Origin: Muricea muricata | Taxonomy: Eukaryota > Cnidaria > Anthozoa > Malacalcyonacea > Plexauridae | Assembly (NCBI GenBank): GCA_963855995.1 | Contig: OY979728.1 | Location: 3,892,330 to 3,956,329, forward strand | Length of the DNA stretch: 64,000 bases | Direction of reading: 5' to 3' | Part shown: positions 1 through 13,700 of the stretch, piece by piece | How positions within the stretch are numbered: position 1 is the stretch's first letter | Layout: every line of letters begins with the position of its first letter | Position numbers and translations under genes: made by a program | Notes under the pieces: model-generated | What the model was told of the DNA's origin: nothing | The model's database searches: none | Seen by the model: the letters and a program-made list of their open reading frames with translations, nothing else

Positions 1-3000
1 GTGTCCTGCTCGTGAACTATTATGAGTCGATTGTTCAAATAAGAGTAAAAATTCTTCAGAGGCCTTTATGATCTGTTCACAGGACGATAAACACTGGAGG
101 ATATACATCTTGATGAAATAAAATCAAGTCTATCTAAAGGACGTGATAAATCTGTAAACAAACTGTTACGTATGTGAAAAACGTCAAGCTGCCTTTTTAA
201 GACACATGAATTGTGGAACTGTTTTATCCCCAATGTGAAACGTGGTCCACAACCCCCCTTCACCACAGTCTAATTTGATAGCGCAAGTTTGAAGACCCTT
301 AATTTAGCCTTGACCTTTAAAGCAAAGATATCGGTTTATTTTTGTTTTTTAATTCAACATGAAAAACACTTCCTGTGTTAAGTATAAGAAAATCTATCAA
401 CACTACGGGAAAAACAATATATAATTTCAACACCTCGCCAACTGCCGTTTTCATCCATTGTATAAAGTGACCTTTACTACCTTAAAGCGATAATTAGGTA
501 AACTATTAGTGTTGTACAGCTATTTGTAGCCGCAAAACACAATTAAGTGTCCACATGATGCTAAAGTTTGGTGGGATTAACCTTGCATGCATTATACTAT
601 TTGTAAGTAATTGTATACTAACAACAGAGAACGTCAAAAAGACAGTTTTGGTAAAAAATTATTAAACATTCTTCTGGTTGGACATTTCAGAGTTAATATA
701 AAACAGTTCATTGCAAACTCGCGAGATTATAACCAAAATCATTTAATATCTATGTTTTTGTTGGACTTAAACAATTCGGTAATCTAAGAAATGCTATTGG
801 TGGAATCAAAACACAATACACACGTGACTGAAGCAGAAGTCATCCCCAGGCCTTCCATTTTCCGAAAATGGGCCGTTTTAGTGGGAAAATGGGCAGTTCT
901 AAAAGTTGAGTTTTGGAGGAAAATGTTGAATAGTACAAAGTAAAAGAAAACGTTGGCTAAAAGGAAATTAAAATTGCCGTACAATTAGTAATATCAAATT
1001 TCAAAGTAAATAAGAATATCTATATTAAATATTTACAATGTACAAAATTTACATGGCAATTATTGATAATTGTTAACAACTATATACACACTTTAATAAA
1101 GTAGCAAGTAATTTTAAATTATTTCATAATCAAATATAAATTAAGGGTGATTATTAGAATTAGTGATCGTTGTTACGATTCCAACTCATCCTTAATCAGT
1201 TTTAGTTTTGACTGAACCTGAAGATTAAATTAACGAATGTTAATAATTAATTAACAAAAATTTTAATATTATTAAAGCTCTACATAGCTCAGATTCCTAG
1301 CATTATTACAACTTAAAAAATAACTAACTGGAGATACTAACGTTTTCAACTGAAGAAATAAGACCATTTAGAGCCTTGTTAAATCTAAAAGACACGAGAT
1401 ACTTTTGCTGATTATCTATTCACAGTTACGCTGCTTTAATCAGTTATTCTATAATTCTATTAAATAATTTTATATCTTTACAGTGTAGCAGTAAATATTG
1501 GGAACATATCAGTGAGACAGATGTAAATGAATGTGCAGATATAATGTACCTCTCTGTACAGTCGGTACATACTGAGTTCAATACAACACAAAAAGATAGA
1601 TAATTTGGCTACGGCATAAGCCACTTTTGACCAAATAGAATCAAGTTCGAAATTTAATGATGACATTTCATACATCACGAATAAATTTACTGTATTAGTT
1701 TTCGTATTTCAAAACTTCAGAAACCAATTTCTTGTTGATTAAGAACAGATTTGTGAAGTGCAATATTTTCAAGTTTGCGGTGAACAAACTGGTTGGATAT
1801 TTCAATTTTAACAAGACCTCGCGCGTATATTATGAGTGTTAGGCCATTATGCACTGTGCAAGGTCTGTGACAACAAACTATATTTCGATTCCCACAATGG
1901 TGGTATATCAAACATTTAACCCTTAAAAACTTTGATATAGTTCAGCTTATATAATCTTTAAGACAGGAAAATCATCATATGGTGCAATAAACAGAACTGT
2001 CTCCAAAAAATCCATGTAATATACATTGAGACATGCCATTACTGGTGTTGCCAAGCCGACAGTGATCGAATTATTGAGAGACATTTCCTGCAATTGCTGA
2101 AACCCTGAACTCAAACTGCATGTAACCGTGACTGTTCCAAAATACTGGAAACATTTTCTTCCTTCCACAGTATGTAAATAATGTATACTTTACCTGTAAA
2201 TACACTGCAAATCACATTGTACGTTGTCACAGTATGTAAATTCAAAATAACTTGTAAATTATTTGCAAAATGTTGCCAATAATTTGTACACCATAATTTA
2301 CATTGTGTGTTGGAAGGTTAGTTGTTGACGCAAATTGACTTTCTCATACACTATGTAAATTCATATGGTATTTAGTAATTATTGCCAATATTTTTACAAG
2401 TTCTTTTTGAATTTACATACCATGACAATGTACATTTAGCGTGCAAATGTTATTTACAGTACTCACTAGTCTATTTACAGATAAAGAACGTAAAGCATTT
2501 ATACATAATATGGAAGAAGATTTTTCCTGTATACAGTCGCAGCAATAAAAGCGTTCCAAAAAATATTTGACCAATTCATTTGCCCAATTAGTTTAGGAGT
2601 TTCTCTGATCAATTCCTCAAAATTTTGAAGAACTTCCTCACAAAATTCACAACATCCTGTTGATTGACCAATCAGAATGCTATATTTTATTCGCGAGCAT
2701 TTTAATTGGTCAATATGGTCAACAAACAGGAAGTTGTGAACTTTTTAACAAACTTTTCAAAATCTGAGGAATCACGGGGGGAATTGATCACAGGAACCGC
2801 TGAACTTGAGCAAATGAATTGGTCAAATATTTTCGGAACGCTTCTATTGCATCGACTGTAAAATTGAGCACGATTGCACATCAGCAACTTAAAAACAAGT
2901 GTCAGATAACTAGGCGACGGTACCTTTGAATTTTTTGGAGAAATTTCATCTCTTGTTCTATGAATAACTTATTCCAGTTTTCATTAGATTTTTCATCAGT

Positions 3001-3155
3001 TCTGTTGAAATATAAGAATTGTCATTATTTACTTATTTTACTAATTGTTCATTTATACCACAAACTACGCAGAGATTCATGAGTGCATGACTACACATAA
3101 AATGTTTTACAGCCTGTTCGAACAACATATATAGAACAAGCTTCGTGAACTTAAC
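1..3155. other. No gene recognised
   Basis: AT-rich sequence with only short open frames on both strands. A possible minus-strand exon at about 2018-2080, between a TTGCAG acceptor and a GTATAT donor, is open, but its phase does not fit the minus-strand gene that starts to its right, so it was not joined. If that gene continues leftward, this stretch is probably intron. Confidence 0.5.
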
Positions 3156-3159
3156 TTAA

Positions 3160-3662
3160 AGGGAAATGGCAACAAAAATTTTTATTGCCTCATTTGATAA
3201 TACATAGAAGTCTATTGCAAAATTTTTATATCGGTTTTACTTCGGGAGATATTGCCACCTAAATCAACAAAATGTTCGCCATCTTGGATTAATTTTCAAC
3301 CTCATTAACAAATTTTTGGTGACGTCACAGCAGGGATAAGCCATTCAAAGCTTCTCCTAAATACCTACCACCAATAAAATATTTGTGAAACCTTTTTCAG
3401 CCCGTACTGAAATCTGAAACACTTACTATGTGGGTGATTATTGGAGAAGATTAATCATTGTGTCGTAAAAAACAAATTGCGTGACCCCAGTTGTGACGTA
3501 TCATGCATATCTACAAATATCCAATATGGCGGAAAACTAAAAATATCAAGTCAAAATATCTCACCAAATAAGGAAGATACAAAAATTTTGTAATAGACTT
3601 CTACATATTGTTTCGGAATCTCTTTCAAATAACACGATAAAAATTTTTGCTGCCATTTCCCT
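3160..3662. mobile_element. Foldback MITE with TTAA target duplication
   Basis: A 503-bp non-coding element. Its ends AGGGAAATGGCA and TGCCATTTCCCT are inverted repeats that continue imperfectly for about 30 bp. It is bounded by TTAA at 3156-3159 and 3663-3666. TTAA duplication is typical of piggyBac- and Kolobok-type transposases, so this is probably a non-autonomous derivative. A second TTAA element lies at 57768-58193. Confidence 0.75.
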
Positions 3663-4316
3663 TTAACAACAATTTGTGAACACACTAAATACACAGGTCT
3701 GATATGACTTGTGCGTTTCTTTCTTTATGTGCAAAACTTACATTAAATATTGGTCAGATGGTAAATTGTAGTTAAAACGATCTTCAAGTTTTGCAATTCG
3801 ATGCATTAAAACATACGTTGATATCAGCAGTAAAATTAAGCTAAAAATGAAAAATTGAAAGATTTTCTCAAATGCATCAAGCATGTTAAAATTAAAATAG
3901 AACGTCAGACGAATAAGTCATTAAGGATATACCAACTTTGATTTTGTGGCATTTCATTAAAGAAGCTAAAGGATTGTAGTAATAGTTCTTAACAACTTAC
4001 AAAAATGAAGAGAGGACTAGGCATACGTCGGCACTGAGTTTATTCCTAAACGAAATAATAGAGGAAAATTATTTACTTTAACATTATTTGCAATAACGAC
4101 GAACATCAATGCTATATCCTAATATATTTTCTCAATTTTTAAATCATAGTTCTTTTATTCCGTATTTCACACTGACCTTTTAAAAAGCCATTCGATTGCA
4201 GAAAAATAGTTGTATAAACTTTTTATCACAAAATAGAAAGCTCTGAAAATTCCTGTTGCCAAGTTGATAAAGTTTGTTAATCATCTGTGACTAAAAAAAG
4301 AGCGGGGGAGGGGGGT

Positions 4317-4775
4317 TGGGGCTAAACTAACCTCATTTACTTGGAATCTTCTGCTCTTCCTAGAGGTCCAGTATGGATCATTTCTCATTGATCCCGTATT
4401 CCTACAGGGAAAACCTAAACTAAACTAACTTTATTTATACTGGATAGTTTTATTTGTTCTAAACTGTTCTTCCTAGAGCTCCAGTAAGGATCATCTCTTA
4501 TTGATCCAGACTACAGAAAGAAACCTAAACTAAACTAACTTTATTTATACTGGATAGCTCTATTAGTTCTAAACTGCTTTTTCCTACAGTGCCAGTAAGG
4601 ATCATCTCTTATTGATGCTGAGTGTTACTACAGGAAAAAACCTAAACTAAACTAACTTCATTCATACTAGATAGCTCGACCAGTTCTAAATGTTGTACCA
4701 AGATGCCCAGTAAGGATAATCTGTTATTGATCCAGTTTTACTACAGGAGGAAAACTAAAATAATCTAATTTCATT
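4317..4775. repeat. Minisatellite, period about 110-117 bp, about 4 copies
   Basis: Each unit contains a core cctaaactaaactaacttta (at 4414, 4523 and 4640; degenerate at 4752), then a tactggatag-like block, an aaactgttcttcct block and a gatcatctcttattgatcc block. The copies are clearly diverged. A related array lies at about 9235-9720, so this is a dispersed repeat family. It lies just beyond the donor of the 4796-4975 exon. Confidence 0.75.
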
Positions 4776-4795
4776 CACAAAGTTTCAATACTTAC

Positions 4796-7700
4796 TACCA
4801 AAACGTTTCTTAATAGAACAGTCAGACCAAGATCTTTGCCGAGTTGTGTGATCATTGCCATGTTGATGAAATGTGTTTGCTTCAGTTTTTTCTTCCACGC
4901 TGGGATGGCGGGTTAAGGGAGTGTTTGGACATGACAGTGTACGAAGTGGTTGGCCCACTTTCCATAACGCTGGGTCTGAAAATAAAACGTAGAAATAGAT
5001 GAAAATTTTGCATCTCACTACTGGTTTGGCCTTCAGGGAAAGGGGGTAGGGGCAAAAAACGTCTAAATTTACACTTACAGTACAAAAGGCCCAAAAGCTA
5101 ACCCTGATATCTCTTTGCAAAATTGCAATAAACGTCAATAATGTAAAAAAATACATGAATTCAAGATGAATTGTTTGGAGACACACAGCAAAGTCGCAGG
5201 AAAATTTGAAAGTTAAAATGGGGGCATGTAAGAAAATATAAAATGCCCCATTGTCTCTAAGGAAAAGCACTAAAGATCATTTGAACTATTACTTTGTCTC
5301 ATGACTGGCGCTCTCTATCTCACAGAAAATAATGGGTCTCGATTGGAAAATTTTGTTGGACCGAAAAATGAAGGGCATTGAGCACTCCCTGAGAGCTTGA
5401 CTAAATAAGTTCCTTGTTAGTTTGAATGATGAATATCCATATCATTCTAATTTTGTGGAAACACCAAACCATTTACGATACCAATGACATTTATGATGAC
5501 ATTTATTAGGTCTGATGAAGATCCGAGTTAACGGGTCGAAAGCTTTGCGACAATAAATTTTCGTTGTGCTTCCACAGTGATACAATTTTACCTTTTGGGA
5601 TTTGCAGGTCTTGAGCTGAACCAGGAAGCTTTGTCTCGCTGTATCCAGCATTTTCTTCTAACGTTTCAGATTCTTCCTGTTAAATAAAAGCAAAAGGTTA
5701 ACGATTAACGGTTAAAAACGATTAAAAACACAATCGTTGACCGTAAAATGTTTTACCTATAAGATTCATAAGATTTTAAATAGAGACGCTGCACAAGGAT
5801 ATTCTGTTTGACTACAAAAACTTTGCATTAGAGTAGTGTTGACGTTTGACTTGTGGCGCTTAAATTGTGGAGTACAATTTAGCGGTTAGTGTGGTAGATT
5901 CATGCCTAGTTCATTTTTAATATTGGTGAGCGGTTTACTAAAGTTTGCGTTATTGTCAAGATGCAACATTGACAATTAGCGACACATAAAACAATAACGC
6001 TGGCCAGATATGCAGGGAGCGGTTTACTACGAACGTCAAGTCGATCGAACTTCAAGTGACTGAGGCACAGGGACGTAACCAGAACTTTCAAAGGGGGGGG
6101 GAGCCCTGCAGATACTAATAATTATGATAGGTTTGACGTGCCTATCGCGTTAAAGGAGGTTTACAAAGAGACGTGACGTCAATGCGACGTAAAATGCCGT
6201 GATTACCCATCTCCAGATTTGCTCACGGCATTTTCACATCGTTTTTACCTCGCTTGGCGTTGTCAAAGGCGTTGTGTCGTCTTTGCCAAACCTCTCTATT
6301 AACGAAAAGGGGGGGGGGGAGCCGCGGCTCCCTCAGCTCCCCCCTGGCTACGTCTCTGCTGGGGCATGGACTTAGTTAGGGTTTATTTTAAGCTGGAGTT
6401 TCTACAACTTTTTCTAATGGGAAGCGTATTTCTAGATTTGGAAGTTTTGACGTTTATGTAATAGGATACAACGGCCTTGTATTGAATATAACTGAAAACG
6501 TTTGAAAAATAGAATCTTGTAAATGCGATTTCCTGTGATTTGAGGATTGAATTTACACTTGAAGTTTCAGTAAAGTTGCGAATTGTTTACATGAACATTT
6601 ACGATATAATTCACAAACATTTCTAACCTCGTCTAGCTCGCCATTGGCGGACGCTTCATCGACTCCCTGCATCAAAAGACAACCAGTTTCAACGAAATAG
6701 GGCTTGTTTATGTACCGTCCCTGAAAAAATGTTGTCTTAACTTCCGGGCATCTTCATTCGAGAAAGGTCAAATTACGGAATTTTTTGAATGTTGTTTGAA
6801 GCTCCAAATCTCTCTTTTTCTCTTAGTAAAGATAGAGTTGGCCTTTAGTTACACTGACATGTTAACATACTTCATATCATATTGTTAAACTAAAAACGTT
6901 CTAGGTGACCTACACACGTAAAAACGCACAAGTTGCTACAGACCTGCAAACAAGTTGTAACAAGTCTGTTCACAAGTTGTTCACAAGATGTATTCGCACT
7001 GCTTGTTCCGAATTTGTTGGAACAAGTTTGGAACAAGCTGTTGACAAATTGTAACAAGCTTGATGGGACTATCAGACCTGTTACAAGATTGTTCCAACAA
7101 GACTGATACAGCATGAGATAACGATATTGTTACAGCCTTGTGTTGTCAATCTTGTAACAAACTTGCTACAACAGGATTGTATCAGAGTTGTTAGAACAAC
7201 CTTGTAACAAGTCTGATATTTTCGTCAAGCTTGTTACAAGTTGTCAACAAGTTTGGAACAACTTGTTGACAAACTTGGTACAAGCAGTGCGAACACATCT
7301 TGCTGATGGCTTGTCTGCAGACTTGTTAGAAGTTGTGAGATTTTTACGTGTGTAGTTGGTAAGGCTGTAGAGGAAGTCCCCCTTTCCTTGATGACCTCTT
7401 AAGGATGCAGTCTGGACAACTGCATTAAAGGACACACGGTTGCTGAGAGGTTAATAGGTTTTTATGCGGGGGGAAAAGCGAACCTACCGAATCAGGCTTA
7501 TTGTTTGTTGATTCTTGCCAGATTGTTGAGAGGAGTTTGTGTGCAGCATCACGCATCAAGAATGAACAGAAGAGATACTACAACAATATAAAGATTATCT
7601 GTTGGTTGAGCTTCACGTGACGTTATGCACATTATGTTTTACTCTAGTAATATTATCAATTTTGTGGAAACACCATGTTGATAAATCGTCTTTTATAAAC

Positions 7701-10700
7701 AATCTAAGCTTTCGGCCCATTCGACTCAGGCCATCATCAAAGATTAAAATTTCACAAAACGTATAGGGCCGAAGCTTAGATTGTTAAATAAAAGACGATT
7801 AATCAACATTGTGCTTCCACAAAATTGATAATACAACTACACTAAATCACCACGCAAAGCTTCAAGTTACATATATATTTTACTATTTAAGGGGTTTTTG
7901 ACTACAACATAACAGCATCATCGCGATCACAACTATAACCAACATCATCATGATCAACACTTCAACTATCATCACAAAAACTATCACTAGAACAACAACA
8001 ACATTATCAGCAACGCATTATCACCATCACCACAACAACCACACCGCAACTTTATCATTATCACTATCATTATCATTACGATTACGACTAGCATTACTAT
8101 TACTATTGTTGGAAGTGCAGAAAACATTTAGATATTAGTTATACTTCCGGTTTTACCAGAAGCTGTTCAAAAGCGTCACGTGATGCTCGCACGTTGTGAG
8201 TGCATGAAAAAAAGTTAAAATCTATGGCGATATATTTTAAACCGAGTTTTAAATACAAGTTGAAGTACTATAAAAGTCACTGGAGATTGCTATTTTTACC
8301 CCGTAACACTATTACCATTACTATTACCATTACCATTACCATTACTATTACCCTTACATTACCATTACCATTTCCATTACCATCACCATCACCATTACCA
8401 TTACCATTACCATTACCACTACCATTACTATTACCATAACATTACCATTACCATTACCATTACCATTACCATTACTATCACCACTACCATTATTATCATC
8501 CTTACTATTACTATTACCATCATCAATGCCACCGCCACTAACTCTACCACCACCATTACCATTCCTACCGCCAAAATTCACAAACCTTTTTCTTTTCTGT
8601 TCGAACAAGGACTGCATTTGGTATCATGTACGCTGTTTTCGCACGAGATATCGACTTTATTTTTCGTAATTCAAGTTTTACCTACAATGTACATGAACAT
8701 AGATACATTGCTCCTTGAAATTGGTTCAACCGCCACAAAGACAGAAACGGCAAGTCTTGGCGTCTAGGGCTGTGTATTTATCAACACATAAATTCGGTAC
8801 ATAATTATGGTAAGTCTACATGATAAATTTGTCTTAATCTTAAGTGGGAAACATGTATATCAAAATTCAAGCCGGGAGGAGTTGAGCAAAAATCAACTAC
8901 ACAGGCCCTTCGGTAGACATCTAACCCCCTAGGAACCCTCGAATTGAACCCTCTAAACCCCCTCGAAGAAATGAAAATCTAACATACCACAGTTTCAAAA
9001 CCAAAAATGTTGGAATAAAAACACAGCCAGTTTTGAGAGACAAACAATCTTCCATGAAGTAAAATGTCACGACTCAGAGCACAAGAATAATCTGCACGAG
9101 AAACAATCAAGAATGAGGTACACTTATAAGTTTGTTCTTAACGGTCTCCTAACAGATATCCGATTGCTTTCGTTTTACATCAGCTGTAAAATTCCTCGAA
9201 ATCCAGTGACAATTATCGTCTATGATATACATACTATTACCACGGGAAAAAATCTAAACTAAACTGATTTTATTTATATAGCAGATAGCTCTATCAGCTT
9301 TAAACTGTTCTTCCTACTGTAAGAAGATTTCTTTAATGATACAGTGTTATTACAACTGAAGTATAAACTGCGCTAAATATCCATACTGGATAGCTCTGTC
9401 AGTTTTAAACTATTTTTCCTCGAGGTAACACAATGACCTACATCACAAGGTATATCACCTCTAAACAATGGTTCTAAACTGTTTTTCAAACCAGGAGGGA
9501 TCTTCTCTTCATGAATTAAACAATGTTACTACAGAAGGAAACCAAAACTAAACTAACTTTACTTACACACTGGATAGGTCTCTGAGTTCTAAATTGTTCT
9601 TCCTAGAGATCAATGAGGATCATCTTATTGATCCAGTGTTACTGATGAAGGGTATGGAAACTAAACTAATTTTAATTACACTGAACGGGTCTACCAGTTC
9701 AAATTGTTCTCCTTGGAGCTGTAGAGGTAAGATCATGAAATTCGGGATTACCGTTTATAGGGAATTCCTCTTTCGGTATTTCCGTGAAAAGTTTATGGAA
9801 TTCTTCATAAGGATTCCGTGGAGATAACAACACCTAAATGGAATGAAAAGACTTGAACATGCTGGACTGGAGGGCTACGTTCAGTGGCTACATATTAGAC
9901 CAACAAAGAAAAAATGTTGTGGAAACATTCTTTCTTGTTAAGACGTTTTCAACAGTTTTGAACAAAATGCTGGAGGTTGCTATGAAGATAGTATTTAGCC
10001 ATAGCATTTTTCAAGTACTCTGGATTTAGAAAATTGATAATTATTGTTAGTAAAAACTTTGCAACATGATAAGTCCTGTTTTCTTTGTTGAATAAGTCTT
10101 AGATTACCTTCGGTAAATGTTTTTAATAACTTTCACAAATAAATTTAATGAATTGCAACTTCTAATATTTTTTATAGAGTGAGTCGAAGTTGATATAATC
10201 ATGAATTAGGTTTTTTGACACTTCGATTCTTGCACCAAAGACAACATAAAATATCCAACAGAGATTAAAGAAATAAGGCCATATTGAAATTGCATGTTGC
10301 TATGAGAACAAAAAATTACAATATTTGTTAGTTTACAATATCTTTGAACATGTTGTGGTCAAGTCACATCTTCACATTCATTGGACCAAAAAGAAACGAT
10401 CGACATTAGTGTTAAGTAATATTCAGTGTTAAATGTTCAGAAAACTGGTGGCATGACACGTGACCAACTAACAGTTCATTATCTATTCAACTTCCCGCGC
10501 ATTTGCCGAAACAAATAAAGCCTAGATATTGAGCCCACAACACAAATATACATGGCGACAAATACAATAAGGCTACTGAAAAACAGCTGTGAACAAACCA
10601 GGAAAGATTTGTGCGGAAATATTGTTTCCCATTAATCTTTTGTCATGTTTCCAGCACGGGCAAACCAGGAAATATTTTTATAATGAAAGAAATATTGGCT

Positions 10701-13700
10701 CGCAGGAATGCTTTAAACATCGTTTTCACGAATCTTTAAACATTCCCGGTATCGGAAAGAAAGAAGAAAACATACGTTGTGCTTCCGAAAAATTCTTTGA
10801 ATTTGGGAAATTGTGGCGGAAAATTGACAGAAAAGCTATATATGGCTATTTAACGCTTCGGCAACAATATTTACATTTATTGCCATGAATCCTATATTAA
10901 ACACAACCAAATATGCTTGGATACGTAAATTTTAGGTGCCTAATGTTTGCCTATTTATCTTTGCACGTTTTCATTAAAATTAGTTCCAGTTGCAAATTGC
11001 TGCAACTTCGTAACTCCAATAACACTAACCAAACCCTCAAGAGCGCAAGCTAGGCTGAACAATAGATCTTCCACAAATACAATTTAATGTATAGATCGAT
11101 TCGAATTAGGTCATGTACCATTATGTTCGAAAGATTGTGCGAACCTATCATTTATATCGTGCTGATATTTTCGTTGATTCTTCAAAGACTTCCGAGGATT
11201 TAATTTCTTAACGTTATTCAATGACAAGACTACATCCAAACACATTTAAATTGAATTGCCGTACCTTAAGCTCAAATACAAACTAAAATGTAAAAATAAT
11301 ACCCGAGTAAAAATTCCTACATGCACTATACAATTACACATTTTTCACAGTAAAACATGGATATAAGAGCGCTTAAATCGTGGGTTTACGTCTTTTGACA
11401 AAATGTATCAATAAAAAATGAATCGCATTATAAGTCCCTTGCTAATACACATGGGGTTATGAAATGTATCACACAATGACACTTGTCAATCAAAACGTAT
11501 CAAATGCTACAAATTCAATACGACTTCTTATTCGCGGAGTACAATTAAATCAGTGAGTGATTTTTGTGCAAGAATATTCGTTGTTTACGACAGACTAAAT
11601 ATCTCACCCTGACACCTTTCGGAAGTTGTAAGCTACTTCGCCGCCTGCGTCGCCTAGACGATTTCTTAGCCAAGTCTTTTGGTTTATTTTTCGACGCCTC
11701 GACTTCACTCAAAGCTTCTCCCTCCATCTTACACACGGATGAACAACCGTTGCCTGGTCTGGCAATCAAATTTGCCAGCAATTCTTTGCAGCGATGACTT
11801 CTAAATCATGCCAGTTTCATACATGATGGCAGTTGCGGGCAGTCATTTTTTGCATGTATTAACTGCGCATAAGGAATGCAGGTGGCGCCATGAATTATTA
11901 AGCGCATATCAACGTTCGACAAACGCGTAAGGGCAATATCTAATTGCATGTATTTATAGGTAAACTATAAAGCAGTACACCCGAGAAGCGTCGAATTCGT
12001 CGCTACCAACCTAATGTGTGCTTTTTCCTTTATGTTACATCTAGTTTATCGTTTGTGCATGTACTTGGAAGAAGCTGAAATCGTTTGAGCGGATGCTGAC
12101 CAACTGCAGGCAAATGAAAACAATAGTAAATTTAACGACTTATATAAAAAAGCTATTCAGGCTCGCTTCGTATTCGTTTAGCATAACGTTCCGATATCGT
12201 TTTTTTAATATCATTATAACATCAAACTTCAAAAAAAAACAAACCCCGCGAGATATCTTCAAAGCAATCTCGATTTAGACAAACTTAAGAGATAAATAAT
12301 TACTCCTTTCTACACAACTGCTAATTACAGCATACACTTTATGTCCGAGTCTCCATTTTGAAATTGTCTTGAAATTGTTTAAATTTCTAATAGACTTATA
12401 ACTTTCTTTGCTAAACATGATTACTAAGTTCAAACAAGTTTCATGGAGCATAATAAAAGATATAAGTGATTAAAAACATGAAATTAAACTGGATTTCTTT
12501 TTTGTAGCAAGGTTCCAGGCCTTTTACCACTACGGTCGGATCAGCTATAATTGTCATGCTTGCTATCGCAAGGTGAGCACTTAATAACACACAGGATGAG
12601 GCCAGCTCATTAAAGTGTTTATGCAATGAAATTTCACCCCGACGTTTTTTGACCTCAGTGTAGAAATAACGTAAAATGGGTTGGGAACTTCTTTTACAGA
12701 AGTTCATTGTCTGGCTTCTTTCGTGAGAAATTTAGCTTTGAATAATATGCGAATATCATACTTATGACATCACAGTGCATAATGTATTTTAAAACAACAT
12801 AGATTCTTCGAACAATTTCATTTTGTCGAACAACATTCCAAAACTATAACTTACAAATTCCGATTTGCTGTATTTTAGTGCAACTTTTGGAAATTTATCA
12901 TGGATACTGTAAGAGAAATTCTTACAGCAGTAGAAACTCACGATGCACTGTGATGTCATAAGTATGATATTTGCATACTATTCAAAGCCAAATTTCTCAT
13001 GAAAGAAGCAAAATGACGAACTTCTGTAAAAGAAGTTACCACCCTATTTTACGTTAACTTCACACTGAGGCAATTTTATTGCGCTAAGTAGCAAAACCAG
13101 CGACAGTCCCAATTTTGTGCAACATTTCGGCACCAAAATCCAAATTTTACCAAGAAAATGCTGTTCCTGTTGGACTTTTCCCGCCCATTTGGCGGCGGAC
13201 TTGAATGTCTTTGCGTTGTCCGACTAAAAAAAACTTGTGCTAACATCTATGACACAAGTCACACAACTAAAGTGTCGAACAATACTTTACAAAAAGAAGT
13301 CCATCTTTTTTTAATAAAAAAAGTGGACAGGCAGTCCCGCATGCCTGTCAAATGTTGGGATCCTAGGTAGCGGCAGTATCCGCAAGTGCCAGAAGCTAAC
13401 TGAGATTCTTGGTCCCAACTAACAAGTGTTTTGTGGGTTGACTAATTTAAACTAATTGGTCAAGTTTGAACCACACAGGGCTAACTGCAATTTTTTTTGG
13501 CTACCTGCAAAAAATCAAAATATACAGGCATGGCAGTCCGTTATGTGAATCGGTTCTGCTCATAACACTGAGGAGTTCCCATTAAAATGTAAATAAAGCG
13601 TTTGTTCATAGCCGATGGACTGTGTCGCATCTTTAAAGTTTACATACTGAGGCATAGTGCGAGAAAGTCCCAAAAAAGCAGTGGATAATTGAATGATCCA

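Noticed and set aside
1947-2168. 73-codon minus-strand frame with plausible splice sites inside
   Set aside because: The open exon would start in the wrong phase for the minus-strand gene to its right and matches no family I know.
7356-7430. Possible extra exon of the minus-strand gene after a TTTAATGCAG acceptor
   Set aside because: In the required phase it meets a stop after six codons and has no good donor.
7950-8617. Thr-, Pro/Leu- and Met/Val-rich open frames
   Set aside because: CATTAC/ATC microsatellite translated in different frames.
10589-10888. 99-codon plus-strand open frame
   Set aside because: Composition and partial recurrence near 25600 suggest repeat-derived sequence; no homology recognised.
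12441-12707. 88-codon minus-strand open frame
   Set aside because: Its start overlaps a foldback arm and no splice or domain support was seen.
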